From Gaertneriomyces semiglobifer (Eukaryota > Chytridiomycota > Chytridiomycetes > Spizellomycetales > Spizellomycetaceae), in contig JAHLKF010000007.1 in NCBI GenBank assembly GCA_025558075.1, positions 558,001 to 622,000 on the forward strand: 64,000 bases of DNA, in the 5' to 3' direction. A program made the translations under genes and the position numbers. Below are positions 1 to 14,346 of the stretch, piece after piece (positions within the stretch are counted from its first letter, which is position 1; each line of letters begins with the position of its first letter). Below the pieces are notes generated by a model. That model made no database searches and was not told the DNA's origin. It saw only the letters and a program-made list of their open reading frames with translations.

Positions 1-224
1 GTAGGCTTTATAGACGCTCTCTGCATGGGAGCTTTTGGGACACGTAGCTATAGTTTGATCTTCAGGATTAGCAACCAAACCTTAATGTTGTGTTTGTGGG
101 GCTACTTTTAACAAAGTCAATTCTGGCTCACGTAATACGCTGCCAAATTAGAACCCAAACTCAACCGTACCTATTCTACCGTTTCGCTCACCCGCAACAG
201 CAGTACTGTAGAAAAGGATAGACA

Positions 225-1068
225 ATGGATGCGGCATCAAATAACGGAGGCATGCCTCCACCCAGTGGATTGCCTCAACAGGTATCCATGTTCCAAAAGG
301 TAAATTGAGTTTTCAAAAAACGATCTGACGATCGACTTGGAATCCCTCCCAATTCACAACAACGACTTGCTTCTTTGCAGAGATATCAGACATTCTTAGA
401 TACCCTTACGCCATATTATTACTATCGCTGGGGCTTTACGGCGTTTGCTGCTCTTGTGTATTGCATTCGCGTGTTCTTCGCTCAAGGATGGTACATTGTC
501 ACGTATGCCCTAGGCATCTACCTGTTGAACCTCTTCCTGGCCTTCTTGACCCCGAAATTCGATCCGGCATTGGAAGACCTGGATTCGGACAATGACGGAC
601 CGTCGTTGCCCACAAGGACGAATGACGAGTTCAGACCTTTTATACGACGGTTACCTGAGTTTAAGTTTTGGTGCGTTGACTTACAATTTTCCTACTTCGT
701 ATGTTTTTGGATGCTTATGTGGTGTTCGTAGGTACGGTGCCACCAGAGGTATCCTTATCGGCTTCTTCTGCACGCTGTTCAAATTCTTTGATGTTCCCGT
801 CTTCTGGCCGATCCTCCTGTAAGTGGCCACATCCACGAGTAACGATTGAATGTCGTGCCGTTGGTTAACCTGCATTTTTGTACTAGTATGTACTTCTGTA
901 TCCTCTTTGCCATCACCATGAAGCGACAGCTCAAGCACATGATCAAGTACAAATACGTTCCGTGGAACTTGGGCAAAAAGGTCAGTCAAATACAGGTTTT
1001 GTACACTCAAAGCCTGTTCCTAACCAAGCGATTCTTTCTAGAAATATGGCAAAGGAAACGCACTTTGA
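225..1068 (+). CDS. RER1: RER1, ER-Golgi retention receptor
   Basis: Rer1 is a Golgi membrane protein that returns escaped ER membrane proteins in COPI vesicles. I read five exons, 225..299, 381..670, 732..818, 887..980 and 1042..1068, all with GT-AG introns and exact phase continuity, giving about 190 residues, the usual family size. Visible family features are the N-terminal YQTFLD/TPYYYYRW block, four hydrophobic segments, the conserved acidic-to-FRPFIRRLPEFKFW region, a GATRG motif and the cytosolic tail starting KRQLKHMIKYKYVPW. The start at 225 is the first ATG, and the tail ends in Lys/Gly-rich sequence. The gene converges on the coiled-coil gene downstream with about 200 bases between them. 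Identification is secure. Confidence 0.95.
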
Positions 1069-1275
1069 TCCTGCTACACTGATTCGCTTCGGGCAGAGTT
1101 GAAGTTTAGAGATAGTTTTTAATCATCTATTTGGGTTCGTCTACAATACAACAACAATTGCGCAAGCTTAAGGGTGAAGAAAATTTGAAAAAATGCTAAT
1201 ACATATGGATTCAACGATCAAAAAAGCAACTTGGATATAGGATATTACCGGATGCCGTAGGTAAGGCGTCTATCA

Positions 1276-2852
1276 TTAAGCGCAGAGTAACGACTGCATA
1301 TCGTCATCATCTACTTCGTATGTGGTACGCCGATTGTGCCGTGTCAAAGAACCAAATGACTTTGACTGATGGTGATTGGTCATGGCCGTAGAGGGTGTGT
1401 TACCGTCAAAGCTTGCGTAAGGATCGTCCAAATACGCGTGTGCAGGGGTGTCTACTACTGGCCTCATGACAATACTGAGTCGGCGAGAAACGGCATCCTT
1501 GTTGTTCCGTTTATGAGGCTCTTTCTTATTTTTGGGTATACTCTTGTTCGTATTCCTGGAGGACGAAGAGCTCTGTGAGCCAGAAGAAATTTGGGAACCG
1601 CTATCAGATCCAGAGGAGACTGATGGGCGTCGATGGACCTTGACTTTCATCGGAACGCTCGCCACAGTGCCAAAGCTCCCGGTAGAAAGGTCGTCGGTTA
1701 GGGAGCTTGAAGAGGAGCGCGTACGCAATGCACCTGGAGTGCGCCCTAAGGTAGAGCGGCTACTTTGACGGCTCAAAGTGCGACGAGCTGACAGCTGGCC
1801 GTCTAAGCGTAATGACAAGGTGAGTAACAGGCAATGCAAAATGACGACAGGTACGTCGTCTTACCTGTTGAGTCGTGTTGTTCAAAGAATTCTCCTGGTA
1901 CTCTATAAGCTAGCGCAGAGCTTCCGTCTTCTATCATCTGACGCATCATAGCGCAGACGCGCGCAAAAGCAGCTTCTGAATGCTCATCGTCCTCTAAAGT
2001 ACTGTCCGCGGGAGTGATGCTGGGTTGATCTACGGGTGTGAGTGGAATCTGGGCTGTTTCAAGAACAGCAGGCTCAGCTGCGCTGGCTACTGGAGACGCA
2101 GCTTCCTGCAAAGCGGCCAAACGCTCAATTTCGGCCCGCAACTCTTCCATCTCTTGCGCTTGCTGACGTATGGTGTTCTCCAAAGACGAGTTAACAGCGA
2201 GCAAGGATTGGTTGTGAATTTCCAGATCCATGATTTTGCGCAATGCCTTGTCATTTGCTTGAATTTCCATTGCTACCGGATCGATTGAAACAGAACGCTT
2301 TTGACAATTTTTACACTTGTCCGTCTTAAGTGAGGCACCAGCATCGGATACAGAGCTCTTTGCGCCAGGTAACTTGACTTTGACAGTGCTGGTTTTTCCA
2401 GTCAAGGTAGTTCTTTTCGGTGTAATACGGGGTGGCTCAACTGGAGGCGCAATCACGGCACGCTGAAGCCGCTGGGATCTGCTTGAAAGAGTGCTGTTCG
2501 TTGATGAGCCCTCACTAGAGTCGGATGCAGATCCGGAGGAATCCGACGTCTTTCGAGATTGTAAACCAGGTCTGACAGGCGCGGGTTGCACAGTTGTTGA
2601 ACTAAGTCTTTTCTTGGGTTCCCCTGCAACATTGGAGTTGGCAGCGAGCCGAGACGGAGTTGCAGAGGTGGAGCGGTAGCCGGGTTTCGAAGCATCTGCA
2701 GTTTTGTTGACGGTAGTAGACCGTGTAGTACCAGGTGCAGAAAGTGGTCGAGATGGCTGAGGTGACAAACGTTTGGGGCCAGATCCTGCTGGACGTCTGT
2801 CGGCTATCGCTCTTGTGGTTGTGGAAAATGGTTCTCTCCTCTTATCAAACAT
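1276..2852 (-). CDS. Hypothetical Ser/Pro-rich protein with central coiled coil
   Basis: Not recognised. Two exons, 1865..2852 and 1276..1802, joined across a 62-base intron (donor GTAAGA, acceptor TTAG), give about 504 residues. The N-terminal half is basic, rich in Ser, Thr, Pro and Arg and probably disordered. Around residues 180-265 there is a CxxC pair (KCKNCQKR) followed by a strongly helical stretch (EIQANDKALRKIMDLEI, then a Gln/Glu-rich heptad-like segment) that looks like a coiled coil. The C-terminal exon is again Ser/Arg/Asn-rich with little order. The composition resembles cytoskeletal or polarity scaffolds of fungi, but no domain supports a function. Confidence 0.8.
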
Positions 2853-3585
2853 CGATAGTTCTCAGGAGGGGTCAAGGAGTGTATGAGAACGTTGGGAATT
2901 CCCAGAGAGTGGATGTGGCAAGCGTTTAGGCCACTCCGGATATAAAGCAGATAATATATAGCAAAGGTAGGGCCGGTGTGGGTATTTTTCTATAAACACT
3001 TTTTTAAACAGTATGATCTGTCGGAGGTTTTCGTACGCTGACGATTATGAGGTGAATGGAAGATATAAAAATAGCACTATACTGTTGGTAGTCAAGATGC
3101 ACTTGTTCCAACTGTCAATTAATGAAACAGGGCTGTCATGGTTGTCGAGTACGCCATCTTGAGATGTCGCACTCCTGCCGGTGACTCTCCGTGAAGAAAG
3201 CGGGTGGAGCCAGACCAGTTGTGGTGGTTCTGTGTTTGTTGAAACTGAGGTGGTCGTCCCGGATGGTTTTTATTCCTGCTCCTGGGAGAACCGATCGACC
3301 AAGATACGGTCTATAAAAGATGTGGGTGATAGGATAATTAAGAAGTAGTGTGTACCTAGAGAGGTTGGACCCCGCTGTGGTTTTACGACGAAAACGAGGG
3401 GCGGTGGAAGGAGGTTCCCCTTTTTTATACTCGCCGGGACTCGGCCGGGACAACTCTGGCGGCTGGTCTTTGGGACACGCGAAAAATACCACCTTCCCGC
3501 GCTACGGCCAGATACTGCGATACAACACAGGGAATGACCACACAGTCGTTTAATGTATTCAAGGAAAGGAGAGGGAACAGTTGAG
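2853..3585. other. Intergenic region between the coiled-coil gene and the 3' end of PCMT
   Basis: About 730 bases. Open frames here (near 3136-3553) have no family features and lack plausible codon choice, so I call no gene. It should contain the promoter of the minus-strand coiled-coil gene at its left side. No tRNA-like fold or repeat was noticed. Confidence 0.5.
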
Positions 3586-4688
3586 CTACTCCAGACCTAG
3601 CTGCTGCTCTTTGCTGGTCAGCGGCACATAGATCACATTCTCAATGGCCTTAGTGTGCACTTTGCCGTCTGCGGTTTTGTCGATCTGCGTCAAAATCTGT
3701 GCAGAATGAGGTTTGCCAACTGGCACGATCATTCGCCCGGGGGATTTCAATTGACGGATGAGCTACGTTGGGTTTTGTATCAAACGCTTCCATCAGAAAG
3801 TCATACTAGTAGCCACAGAATACCTCTTGTGGAACTGGGTCGGCGGCAGCGCCAACGTGAATCGCATCGAATGGTCCACTGGACGGATATCCTTTTCTTC
3901 CATCGCCTACCACAAATTTTAGCGTAGAACTGTGGAAGAGAGATGGGTTACCGGCCATGACATTCTTGTAACTGAGCTCGGCTAGATCCGGAATATGCTC
4001 AATACCAACTGCCGTTCCGTTTGGCCCAACCATCTGAGCCATACAAGCTGTAAGATAGCCAGATCCACTGCCAACATCCAGTGCGTGTGCGCCTGGACGT
4101 AAGAAGGGCTCGAGCGCTTCGAGAGCATACACTACGAAAGTTCAACTTCGTCACGCAAGCCTCATCTGCTAGATGGTTGCATTTCAAGTAAACTTGCCAT
4201 GGACATGAGGAGCTGAAGTGGTTGCGCCTAACCAAAAGACGTCAACAATTGCATTCGGTGCAGTTGCATCACGACGTGAAGGTCACCAAAACCGATGGGT
4301 TGAGGTCTATCTTGATACGGATTGTCCTCCACGTAGAAACCACGATCAACCTATTGGCATCGGGTAGGCGATCGGCAGGTCATTAGAAAGTTCGGCCCAC
4401 CCAACCGAATCAATACCAACCATCCGCATGACCTGAACTTGCAGTAAGCTTATCTCATTCGTTACCCCAAAAGCATCGAGCGACGCACCTGCTCAACGTG
4501 AGCATTCAGAAGGATTCCAGTCTCTGTCGGATCGTAGGATCAGTACGTAATGCACTACAGAATGCTGGATGGCAAAGTTGCGAACGTTTCATTTTGTCAA
4601 TCAGTTCGGCATTGCTTCTGGGGGAGTAATACCCAAGGCCGCTACTGAATGCCCTTTGAGCAGTAACGGCGATGACGACATTTCTCAT
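3586..4688 (-). CDS. Protein-L-isoaspartate O-methyltransferase
   Basis: Repairs isoaspartyl residues by S-adenosylmethionine-dependent methylation. Seven exons: 4586..4688, 4489..4523, 4421..4432, 4287..4350, 4198..4227, 3824..4131 and 3586..3762, about 242 residues. The SAM-binding motif LDVGSGSGYLT, the DGRKGY motif, DAIHVGAA and the C-terminal GRMIVPVG...IYVPLT block are all present. The N-terminal NAELIDKM...GIL helix appears only after removing a 62-base intron with a GTTCGC donor. Two oddities are a 12-base exon encoding VMRM and a GC-AG intron whose donor is GCAAGT (4132..4197). The start at 4688 gives a hydrophobic 20-residue leader before the usual family start. It could be a targeting signal, or a missed first intron may hide a shorter N-terminus. 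Confidence 0.93.
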
Positions 4689-5619
4689 AGTAAGCATGCA
4701 TGTAGATCCTACCAAGAAGTTGCAGAACCAGAGAAATAGCAGTGATTCACTGATAGGATGTGTACGAAGGTGCTGGAAGTTTACTCACGCATCGTTAACC
4801 GAACAAGCTCAGATGAACGCAATTCCGCGCGATGCACCGAGAGATAACACTGCAATCAGAGTAAATTACACTTATACCGTCCTTCGCACCTACTGGCCTG
4901 CATTCAGAACTGCTCTCTTTAGTGAGAGAAAGCCTAAGCATATGGCTTTTAAGTGTTTCGCTGCGCGGGTTGTCGACTGCGGCGTGACACGCTCAACTCC
5001 GCGCTTGTCCTCGCATACGCTGCACACTTGTGTAAAGTTGACAGGCCGTCCAGGAAATAGGAAGGCGACAGGGGAGGTTTGGGACAAGCGTGCAACGATC
5101 ACCCCAACGGCGGTTTGCTCACGTTGTCGGAGCCCATGCTGCTTTCACCTTTTTCTTGCTCCCAACTTTCATCGTTGCATGATGAGCTTGTTGGTGTTCA
5201 ACAATAGCAGTCACCCAGCGTCCTGTGTTGTGCGACTATTTTTGGGTTAAAACCGGACTCTTGCTTGGCTCAGCCCCATTCATTAGCATCGAACGCCCTG
5301 CTCCCCTTCACACCCTTAATATTCACCTCTCTCAGACCTTCCTATTTTGGCCTCTACGCTCCGCTAGTAGTCCAGCTCTAGACGGTGTCAGTCGGCGCAG
5401 TGTATAAGTATTCATTTTCGCTCATGCGAAACAAGCAAACTGGCGTCGCCACGACCACTTTTACGCTGTAAATATCAAGGGGAGCCAGCTGCTTCCTGGT
5501 CGAACACCGGAAGGCGGACATCAGCGCTTGTTTGTCTTGAACAAAAGGAACTCGGTCGTGTGGAAGTTCGCTCTTGAACTGGAGCGTGAAACTGGAAATT
5601 ACACCGCAGAAAATACAAG
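4689..5619. promoter_or_regulatory. Divergent intergenic region, PCMT / YANK-like kinase
   Basis: About 930 bases between divergently transcribed genes, so it should carry both promoters. A 192-codon plus-strand frame (about 4675-5250) crosses it, but its protein has no recognisable feature and it runs antisense to the PCMT first exon, so I do not call it. No clear TATA box was singled out. Confidence 0.5.
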
Positions 5620-7391
5620 ATGGGTATTGCATGTTGCAAGGAGGAGGAGATTGACTTCACGCAGGAAGGTAAGCGATACTACCTTTTCACCGAGTGCGAA
5701 CGATCTAAGGACCGAGCGACTAACTTTGCATAAACCCAAGTGGAGTTGAATCACTTTCATCTGCTAAGGTCGGTCGGCAAAGGAGCTTTCGGGAAAGTCC
5801 GTGTTGTTCAACATAAAGGAAATCAACAAATCTACGCCCTTAAATACATCAACAAAGCAAAATGCATAAAGATGCGCGCAGTAGAGAACATAATTCAAGA
5901 GAGGCGACTGTTAGAGGAGGTCGAGTGCCCATTCGTCTGGTGAGTTGGCGTTCTGCGAAATGCGGAACTTGAGTTGGATAACCGTGATGATCGCTTGCTG
6001 ACTTGGTCCATCGTGCAGTAATTTAAGATATGCGTTTCAGGACGACGAGAATCTCTTCATGGTTATCGACTTGATGTTGGGGGGAGATCTTCGTTTTCAC
6101 TTAGATCGGATGGGCACGTTCAAGCCGGAGATGGTGAAGTTCTACATTGCAGAAGTAGCGTGCGGGTTGGCGTACCTGCATAGCAGACGCATTGTTCATC
6201 GAGATTTGAAGCCAGATAACGGTAAGCTACGTATTTCTCACCTTATGCGCGTTGGGACTGCAGACTGACGCTCTTGGTGTGAGTTAGTTCTACTCGACGC
6301 TGAAGGTCACGCCCACTTGACGGATTTCAACATCGCTGTTCATTACCGTGAAGAAAAGCCCCTTACTGCTGTCGCCGGCAGTATGGCATATATGGGTAGG
6401 TATATGGTCCGGTGCTCTGCCGAGTGAATTGTGCCGTTTCGCTGATGATTGATGGAATGTTTGCGTCCATAGCACCAGAGATTCTTGCCAAGAAGGGTTA
6501 CTTCTCGTCGGTAGATTGGTGGAGTTTGGGTGTCATGGCGTATGAGTTGTCTTTCGGCAAGCGTCCATTCCGCGCCAAAACAAACGAGGCGCTAACGCAA
6601 GCTATTTTGAACGATAACCTGGATTTCCCGTCGCACGCTGCCGACACCATCACAGCTGATGGAGTGGATACGCTGAAAGGCTTAATCACGAGAGATATCC
6701 ACAAACGTCTCGGATCCAAGGAATCTGGTGGTGTTGAACGACTTCAGCAGCATCCGTGGTTCAAAGAGTTTGATTGGGCGGAGCTCGCTCAGAAGAAGGG
6801 CACACCCCCGTTTGTACCAGATTCAAAGCGTGCCAACTTTGACGCCACTCACGAGTTGGAGGAATTGCTGTTGGAGGACAATCCTTTGAAGGCGAAGCCT
6901 CGCAAGAAGAGAAAGGAAGGCGAGCCAATCAAAGGTGAGACGCATTTTTTTCTGTAGTGGTGACGGACGTAACTAACGGCCCGCCGATCATAGTTCCTGA
7001 AGGTCAAGATCCAGCTGTTACCAAGGATATGGCCATCATGGAGGAGAAATTTACGGTGTATGACTTCACCAAATTAAAAGGACCCCACACAGACCAACCG
7101 TCTGGTCAAAGCAATATGACTCAAGTTGGCAGCAGCATGCATAATATGGTTGCGCCGGTGCCTGGTGGAACCCACCCACGAAACAGGATGGAGATGTCCA
7201 TGCATAGGGATGTTATGGAAGGCCGCGACGCCGAAGTGAACCTTACTGGTGTCACGAGTATGGAGAGCAAACAAATGAACAGTCGACGAGAATCAGAATA
7301 TCCTGGGGTGAGTCCAAGCAGAGATACCAGGGAACTTGCAACGACGCTAGAACGTAAAGAGCTCCCGACAACAGCGGAACGGCGGGAGTAA
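5620..7391 (+). CDS. AGC-family serine/threonine kinase, YANK/STK32-like
   Basis: Six exons: 5620..5668, 5741..5939, 6019..6221, 6288..6395, 6473..6934 and 6994..7391, about 472 residues, phases consistent. The kinase domain occupies roughly residues 20-290: glycine loop GKGAFGKV, VAIK-equivalent YALKYINK, catalytic HRDLKPDN (interrupted by an intron), the metal-binding motif read as DFN rather than DFG (DFNIA), APE, then an AGC-like tail. DFN and the Lys-Ala-Lys-Cys start of helix C are typical of the YANK group. The first residues, MGIACC, are a classic Gly2 myristoylation plus Cys palmitoylation signal, so the kinase is probably membrane-anchored. The C-terminal 140 residues are Met/Arg/Glu-rich and low in predicted order. 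The substrate is unknown. Confidence 0.92.
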
Positions 7392-7853
7392 AGAGTATAC
7401 CGAAAAGAAAGGCTCAACCTCGTAATCCGTACTCGGTTGGTCATGCCAAAGCCACCTTCCCCGACTATTGTTTCTCTCGGTCCCACAAGGTCAGATAACG
7501 AATGTAAAACGAACAAACTGCAGAGATGAGACCAGTTACCATAGAGCTTTTACGATACCGATGCGTTTGATTCCCCACACTTTCCGTTTGCCCCTAGTTC
7601 ATGTTTTTGACGGTCGTACCGTAGTTACACAGGCCATTGCGCCAGAATGGCATCTTTGTTTAATTAATGCTTTGGCAAAACCGGTGTTTTATGGGTTGAA
7701 GCGGCTGCTGTTCATAAGGGGTTCATGAGGCATGACTCAAAAATGTGAACGGAATGCAGTCATTCTTGGCACAAACCAGGTAGTATGATAGAGTGCTAAG
7801 CCTATTGCAATGTCCACCATCATTAATGCACATGGATTACGCCGCATGGTATG
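7392..7853. other. Convergent 3' intergenic region
   Basis: About 460 bases between the 3' ends of the YANK-like kinase and diacylglycerol kinase genes. I see no coding exon, tRNA or repeat. It should hold both 3' UTRs and polyadenylation signals. Confidence 0.5.
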
Positions 7854-10007
7854 CTACTCCTCATCATCGATCTCCAGATCCAGATCCTCTTGGTCAGAAG
7901 ACGGGGAAGTGTCTGAGCCATCGCTATCGCTATCTGCAACATCCGTCAACAAGCTCTCGTTCCGTTTTAGCATTTTTGTCTTTCCCAAAAACGTTATGCT
8001 CACAGTGCATGGGCCATCTTGGCGCCAAGGTTCACCATCGACTTGCATTGCCACTTGGGGTGCGTTCACAACGAGTCGAATGATGCGTGCATGGCCTAAA
8101 ACGCCCGGCGAGGTAATACCTACAACACTTGCGCCGAGATGCAATGGCGAGACGACAGCAAGCACTTCAAGTTTTTCGTCGTCAAACCTCGACGGGGGAT
8201 GGCCATCTGCTTCGGCAGCTGAGTAGATTTTCCCACCGCCAGCGTATGAAGGAATATTCAAAATAATAACTGCACCGATATCAGTAAGATCGATGGCGTG
8301 TGGGTCGGCATCCAGGTACAGCTCAGTTGAAGAAAGCGGTTCGTGAACCCCTGGGGTGGATAACAACGCCGGCTCTGAAGACGATAGAAGAGGAAACGGT
8401 TTTTGATTCCCCGGCGCTTGCGTAATAGGACTGCCGTACAGCTCCGGTGTAGATATGTTGCTGGGTTTAAGAATCCCCATCCAGGAGAGGACGTTGATGA
8501 ACTGATGCTTGCCCCCTAACAAGGCATACCAGACCTTATTCAGCAACCGGTTCCGAAAAAATTGGGGTTGAAGTAAACGGGCCTCATGAAATTCAAGCGC
8601 AACAGACGCATCTGTGCCGATGCTAAAATAGTTATTCATGACGAATTTTTTTGGTTCTTTTTTCGGGACGAGGTGGAGAGCACGTCCCATCTTTTCCGCC
8701 CCGGTAAGGCTTGATTCCATTGTTTCAACTTCGACAGTCCATCGGTCCAAGTTGACTGCATCCGCAGCTATGACATCCCGTACAATGTCAATGACCGTCT
8801 CATCCGTCCATCCTCCTCCCCAGCCTAAAACGCGGGCCAGATCGTTTCCAGTTCCAAGTGGTAATATACCAACCGGCGGTCGGGGTTGTCCTTCTGGTAT
8901 TACTTTGTCGAGTATGGATATGATCCACTGAACAGTTCCATCTCCACCGCACACAAGAACTCGACACCGGCTCAGCACCGGCTCGAACGCACGGATCAAA
9001 GCTTCCGGGTTTTCTCGAGAGGTGTCGACCACCTGAACGGGGTTCACCAACGAAAGGAGGCTTCGTAATAATGCGGGTGCATTCTGCGCTCCAGACGTTG
9101 GATTGACAATGCAGAGCAAAGGCTGCAATGACGGATCCGGGAGAGCGGCCACCAAGAACCGAGGATCGGCCTTTTTAGTGGCGCCTCTTTGTTGTTTCGA
9201 TACGCGACGAACCAAATGCGGTGGCACAATGCTCTCTGGGAAGGGACCTAACGGGCATTTGGAACGATACTTTGAGCAGCACATCGTATGGACGGCCACG
9301 TTGCACCAAGCGCACCGGACATCCTTGAGGGTTGGTTCGCTCCCAGCCGCTTGGTGACAAACAGCACACCGAGCACCCAAGGATATATTTCCTTCGACCC
9401 ATTGATGCGGTTGCGATACTTCCCTCGAAGGCGGTGGAGAATCATTAGAGTTGCCGTCACTGATCTTGTCATCGTAAAGGATCTTGCACGGCTGTACATA
9501 AATAAGTGAAAAACGGGTGAGTCAGAAGGAAAGCTCCAGGTTTTGGCATCTACTGCGCTCACTGATGTAATCTTTCCGCTTGAAAACAGTAACACACACC
9601 ATGTCTTCGACAAGATGATGATGTGCCTTGTGAGCACACCTCTTACAGATGAGGCAGGTGATGCCGCTCACGACCAGGTTGGAACAAGCATTACAGTAGG
9701 CAGGACCCTGGCCGTGGTCTAGCAAGATCATGTCCCCTTCTACCCATAGATGTTCGTAATTTCTTTGCTTCTTGGAAGCGTTCCATTGCGATGTAGCAGG
9801 TGTGTACGACGAGACCCTTGGAAAAAACACAGAAACGACGAGATAGACAAACAGCGCAATGAGGAATGCGGTAAATGAGACGGCGCCGTAGAAGCCGAAG
9901 AGCCTTTCTACGAGAGAGAAGAACGCAGCACAGATGGACCTAACAGCGGAGAAGATGTTGATGGCAGCAGCAAGGACGTCAATGAAGACGGAAAAGAGCA
10001 GGGGCAT
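7854..10007 (-). CDS. Diacylglycerol kinase with N-terminal membrane segment and two C1 domains
   Basis: Phosphorylates diacylglycerol to phosphatidic acid. Two exons, 9600..10007 and 7854..9491, with an intron of 108 bases, give about 681 residues. Residues 1-65 contain hydrophobic segments (IALFVYLVVSVFF) that should anchor the enzyme. Residues about 85-140 and 160-210 are two C1-type zinc modules (HLWVEGD..CNAC..CLIC..H and HQWVEGN..CAVC..CAWC..VH..C). The catalytic DAGK domain starts near residue 225 with CIVNPTSG, then CGGDGTV near 315 and GTGNDLAR. The accessory domain follows (NNYFSIGTDA). The layout resembles animal DGK-epsilon. The upstream in-frame Met at 10301 is rejected because the extra segment looks like leader sequence. 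The acidic Ser/Asp tail is low complexity. Confidence 0.92.
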
Positions 10008-10638
10008 ATCTGGGGAACTTCGTAGTTGCCCTTCCACTTGTGTGCGAGCGTATTTATTTAAACAGCAACTCGGATATGGTGTACGGTGGCTGGAATGGCT
10101 ATAGCTGGTTTTCTTTGAAAACGCAACTGCGTCGAACTGCGTCAACGCGTTGTGGCGCTTACATAAGCAGCATGACTTAAATACAAGCACCGATACAATG
10201 TTATTATTATCAGTCGAGATTGCAATTGACGGGACGTAAACTGCATTGGGTTGCGAAAGTGAATTGTGAGGGAACGAGTTGTGGTTCGGGGCCGTCTTCA
10301 AAGGGTTCCTCCTGCGCGTGAGGAAACCGATTCAGGAGGCTTAATGACGGACACCATCGGGGTTCAAGGTTTTGCGATTGAAAATTCTGTAAAGGCATCC
10401 TGACCCCACATCGGTTCTGAACATAACTTTTGCTGGTGCTCTGATCCACATTTCCGTCTGTTTTGTATTTCTTTATTGTAGAGGTAGTCTACTACAATTG
10501 TAACAAGTCCGGAAATAAGTCTCATCGTGTTATTGATACCAGCGAGCAACTGCGTCGTTACTTGCAACCAAGAGCCTCACCTCAGCAGCGTTCATCATAA
10601 CAAACTGCATTTGCCCCCCTTTCTACTGCTAACTCGGA
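10008..10638. promoter_or_regulatory. Divergent intergenic region, DGK / PRP4 kinase
   Basis: About 630 bases containing the start regions of two divergent genes. An open frame continues in frame upstream of the DGK start to 10301 but has no conserved features. No other gene was seen. Confidence 0.5.
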
Positions 10639-13707
<3,069 letters not shown>

Positions 13708-14346
13708 CTCTGACAACCTTTTGAAAAGAATTCCAAAATTCAATAAAAATGCCCCGACCCACTCTTTTCTTTTTGATTGTGCCCTTTTACCGCAAATTGT
13801 TGATTGTTGATTGCTGATTTTATTTACAGAACTTCTTGCGTTTTTCCCCCGCGGAACTGTAGTTGAACTTCCTTTTCCCAATTGAAAAACCATTGAGGGT
13901 TCTATATAGACAAAGTAGACTGCATTGCACCAAAAAGAAGGGTAATCACAAAAGGCAGCTCGCGGGCCTGTAAAGGTCTCATGCGACCCGCCCCGTCTGG
14001 CATCCAGCTTAATACGTGGTACACTGACGGTACAGATGCTAGTGACTATTTGTGAGTACGGGGCGACACTGATGTCGTAAAAAGCAAACACGCCAAGTGT
14101 CCGAAACACTCGTCACATCTTTTTGTGCGTGACGTGAATATGTTGCGTGCAAAGCGCTTGTGTAGCATCACTACGTGGAACAAAAAAATAAAATAACATA
14201 GTGAGGATTCGTTAAGGCGGGCGAGGTGGGAAATTCGGCTGACAATATTCAGGTCGTCGTCATCCACCGCTCTGTCACCACCATGCAGGCTCCTTCAATG
14301 TCCAGGCTAATTGATTCTCTCATTTCAAACAGTTTTGAAATGTTTT
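13708..14346. other. Convergent 3' intergenic region, PRP4K / ADA2
   Basis: About 640 bases, AT-richer than the flanking exons, between two converging genes. No coding exon is supported on either strand, and no RNA gene was recognised. Confidence 0.5.

Noticed and set aside
4672..5250. 192-codon plus-strand open frame in the PCMT/YANK spacer
   Set aside because: No signal peptide, domain or repeat; runs antisense over the PCMT first exon; composition looks random.
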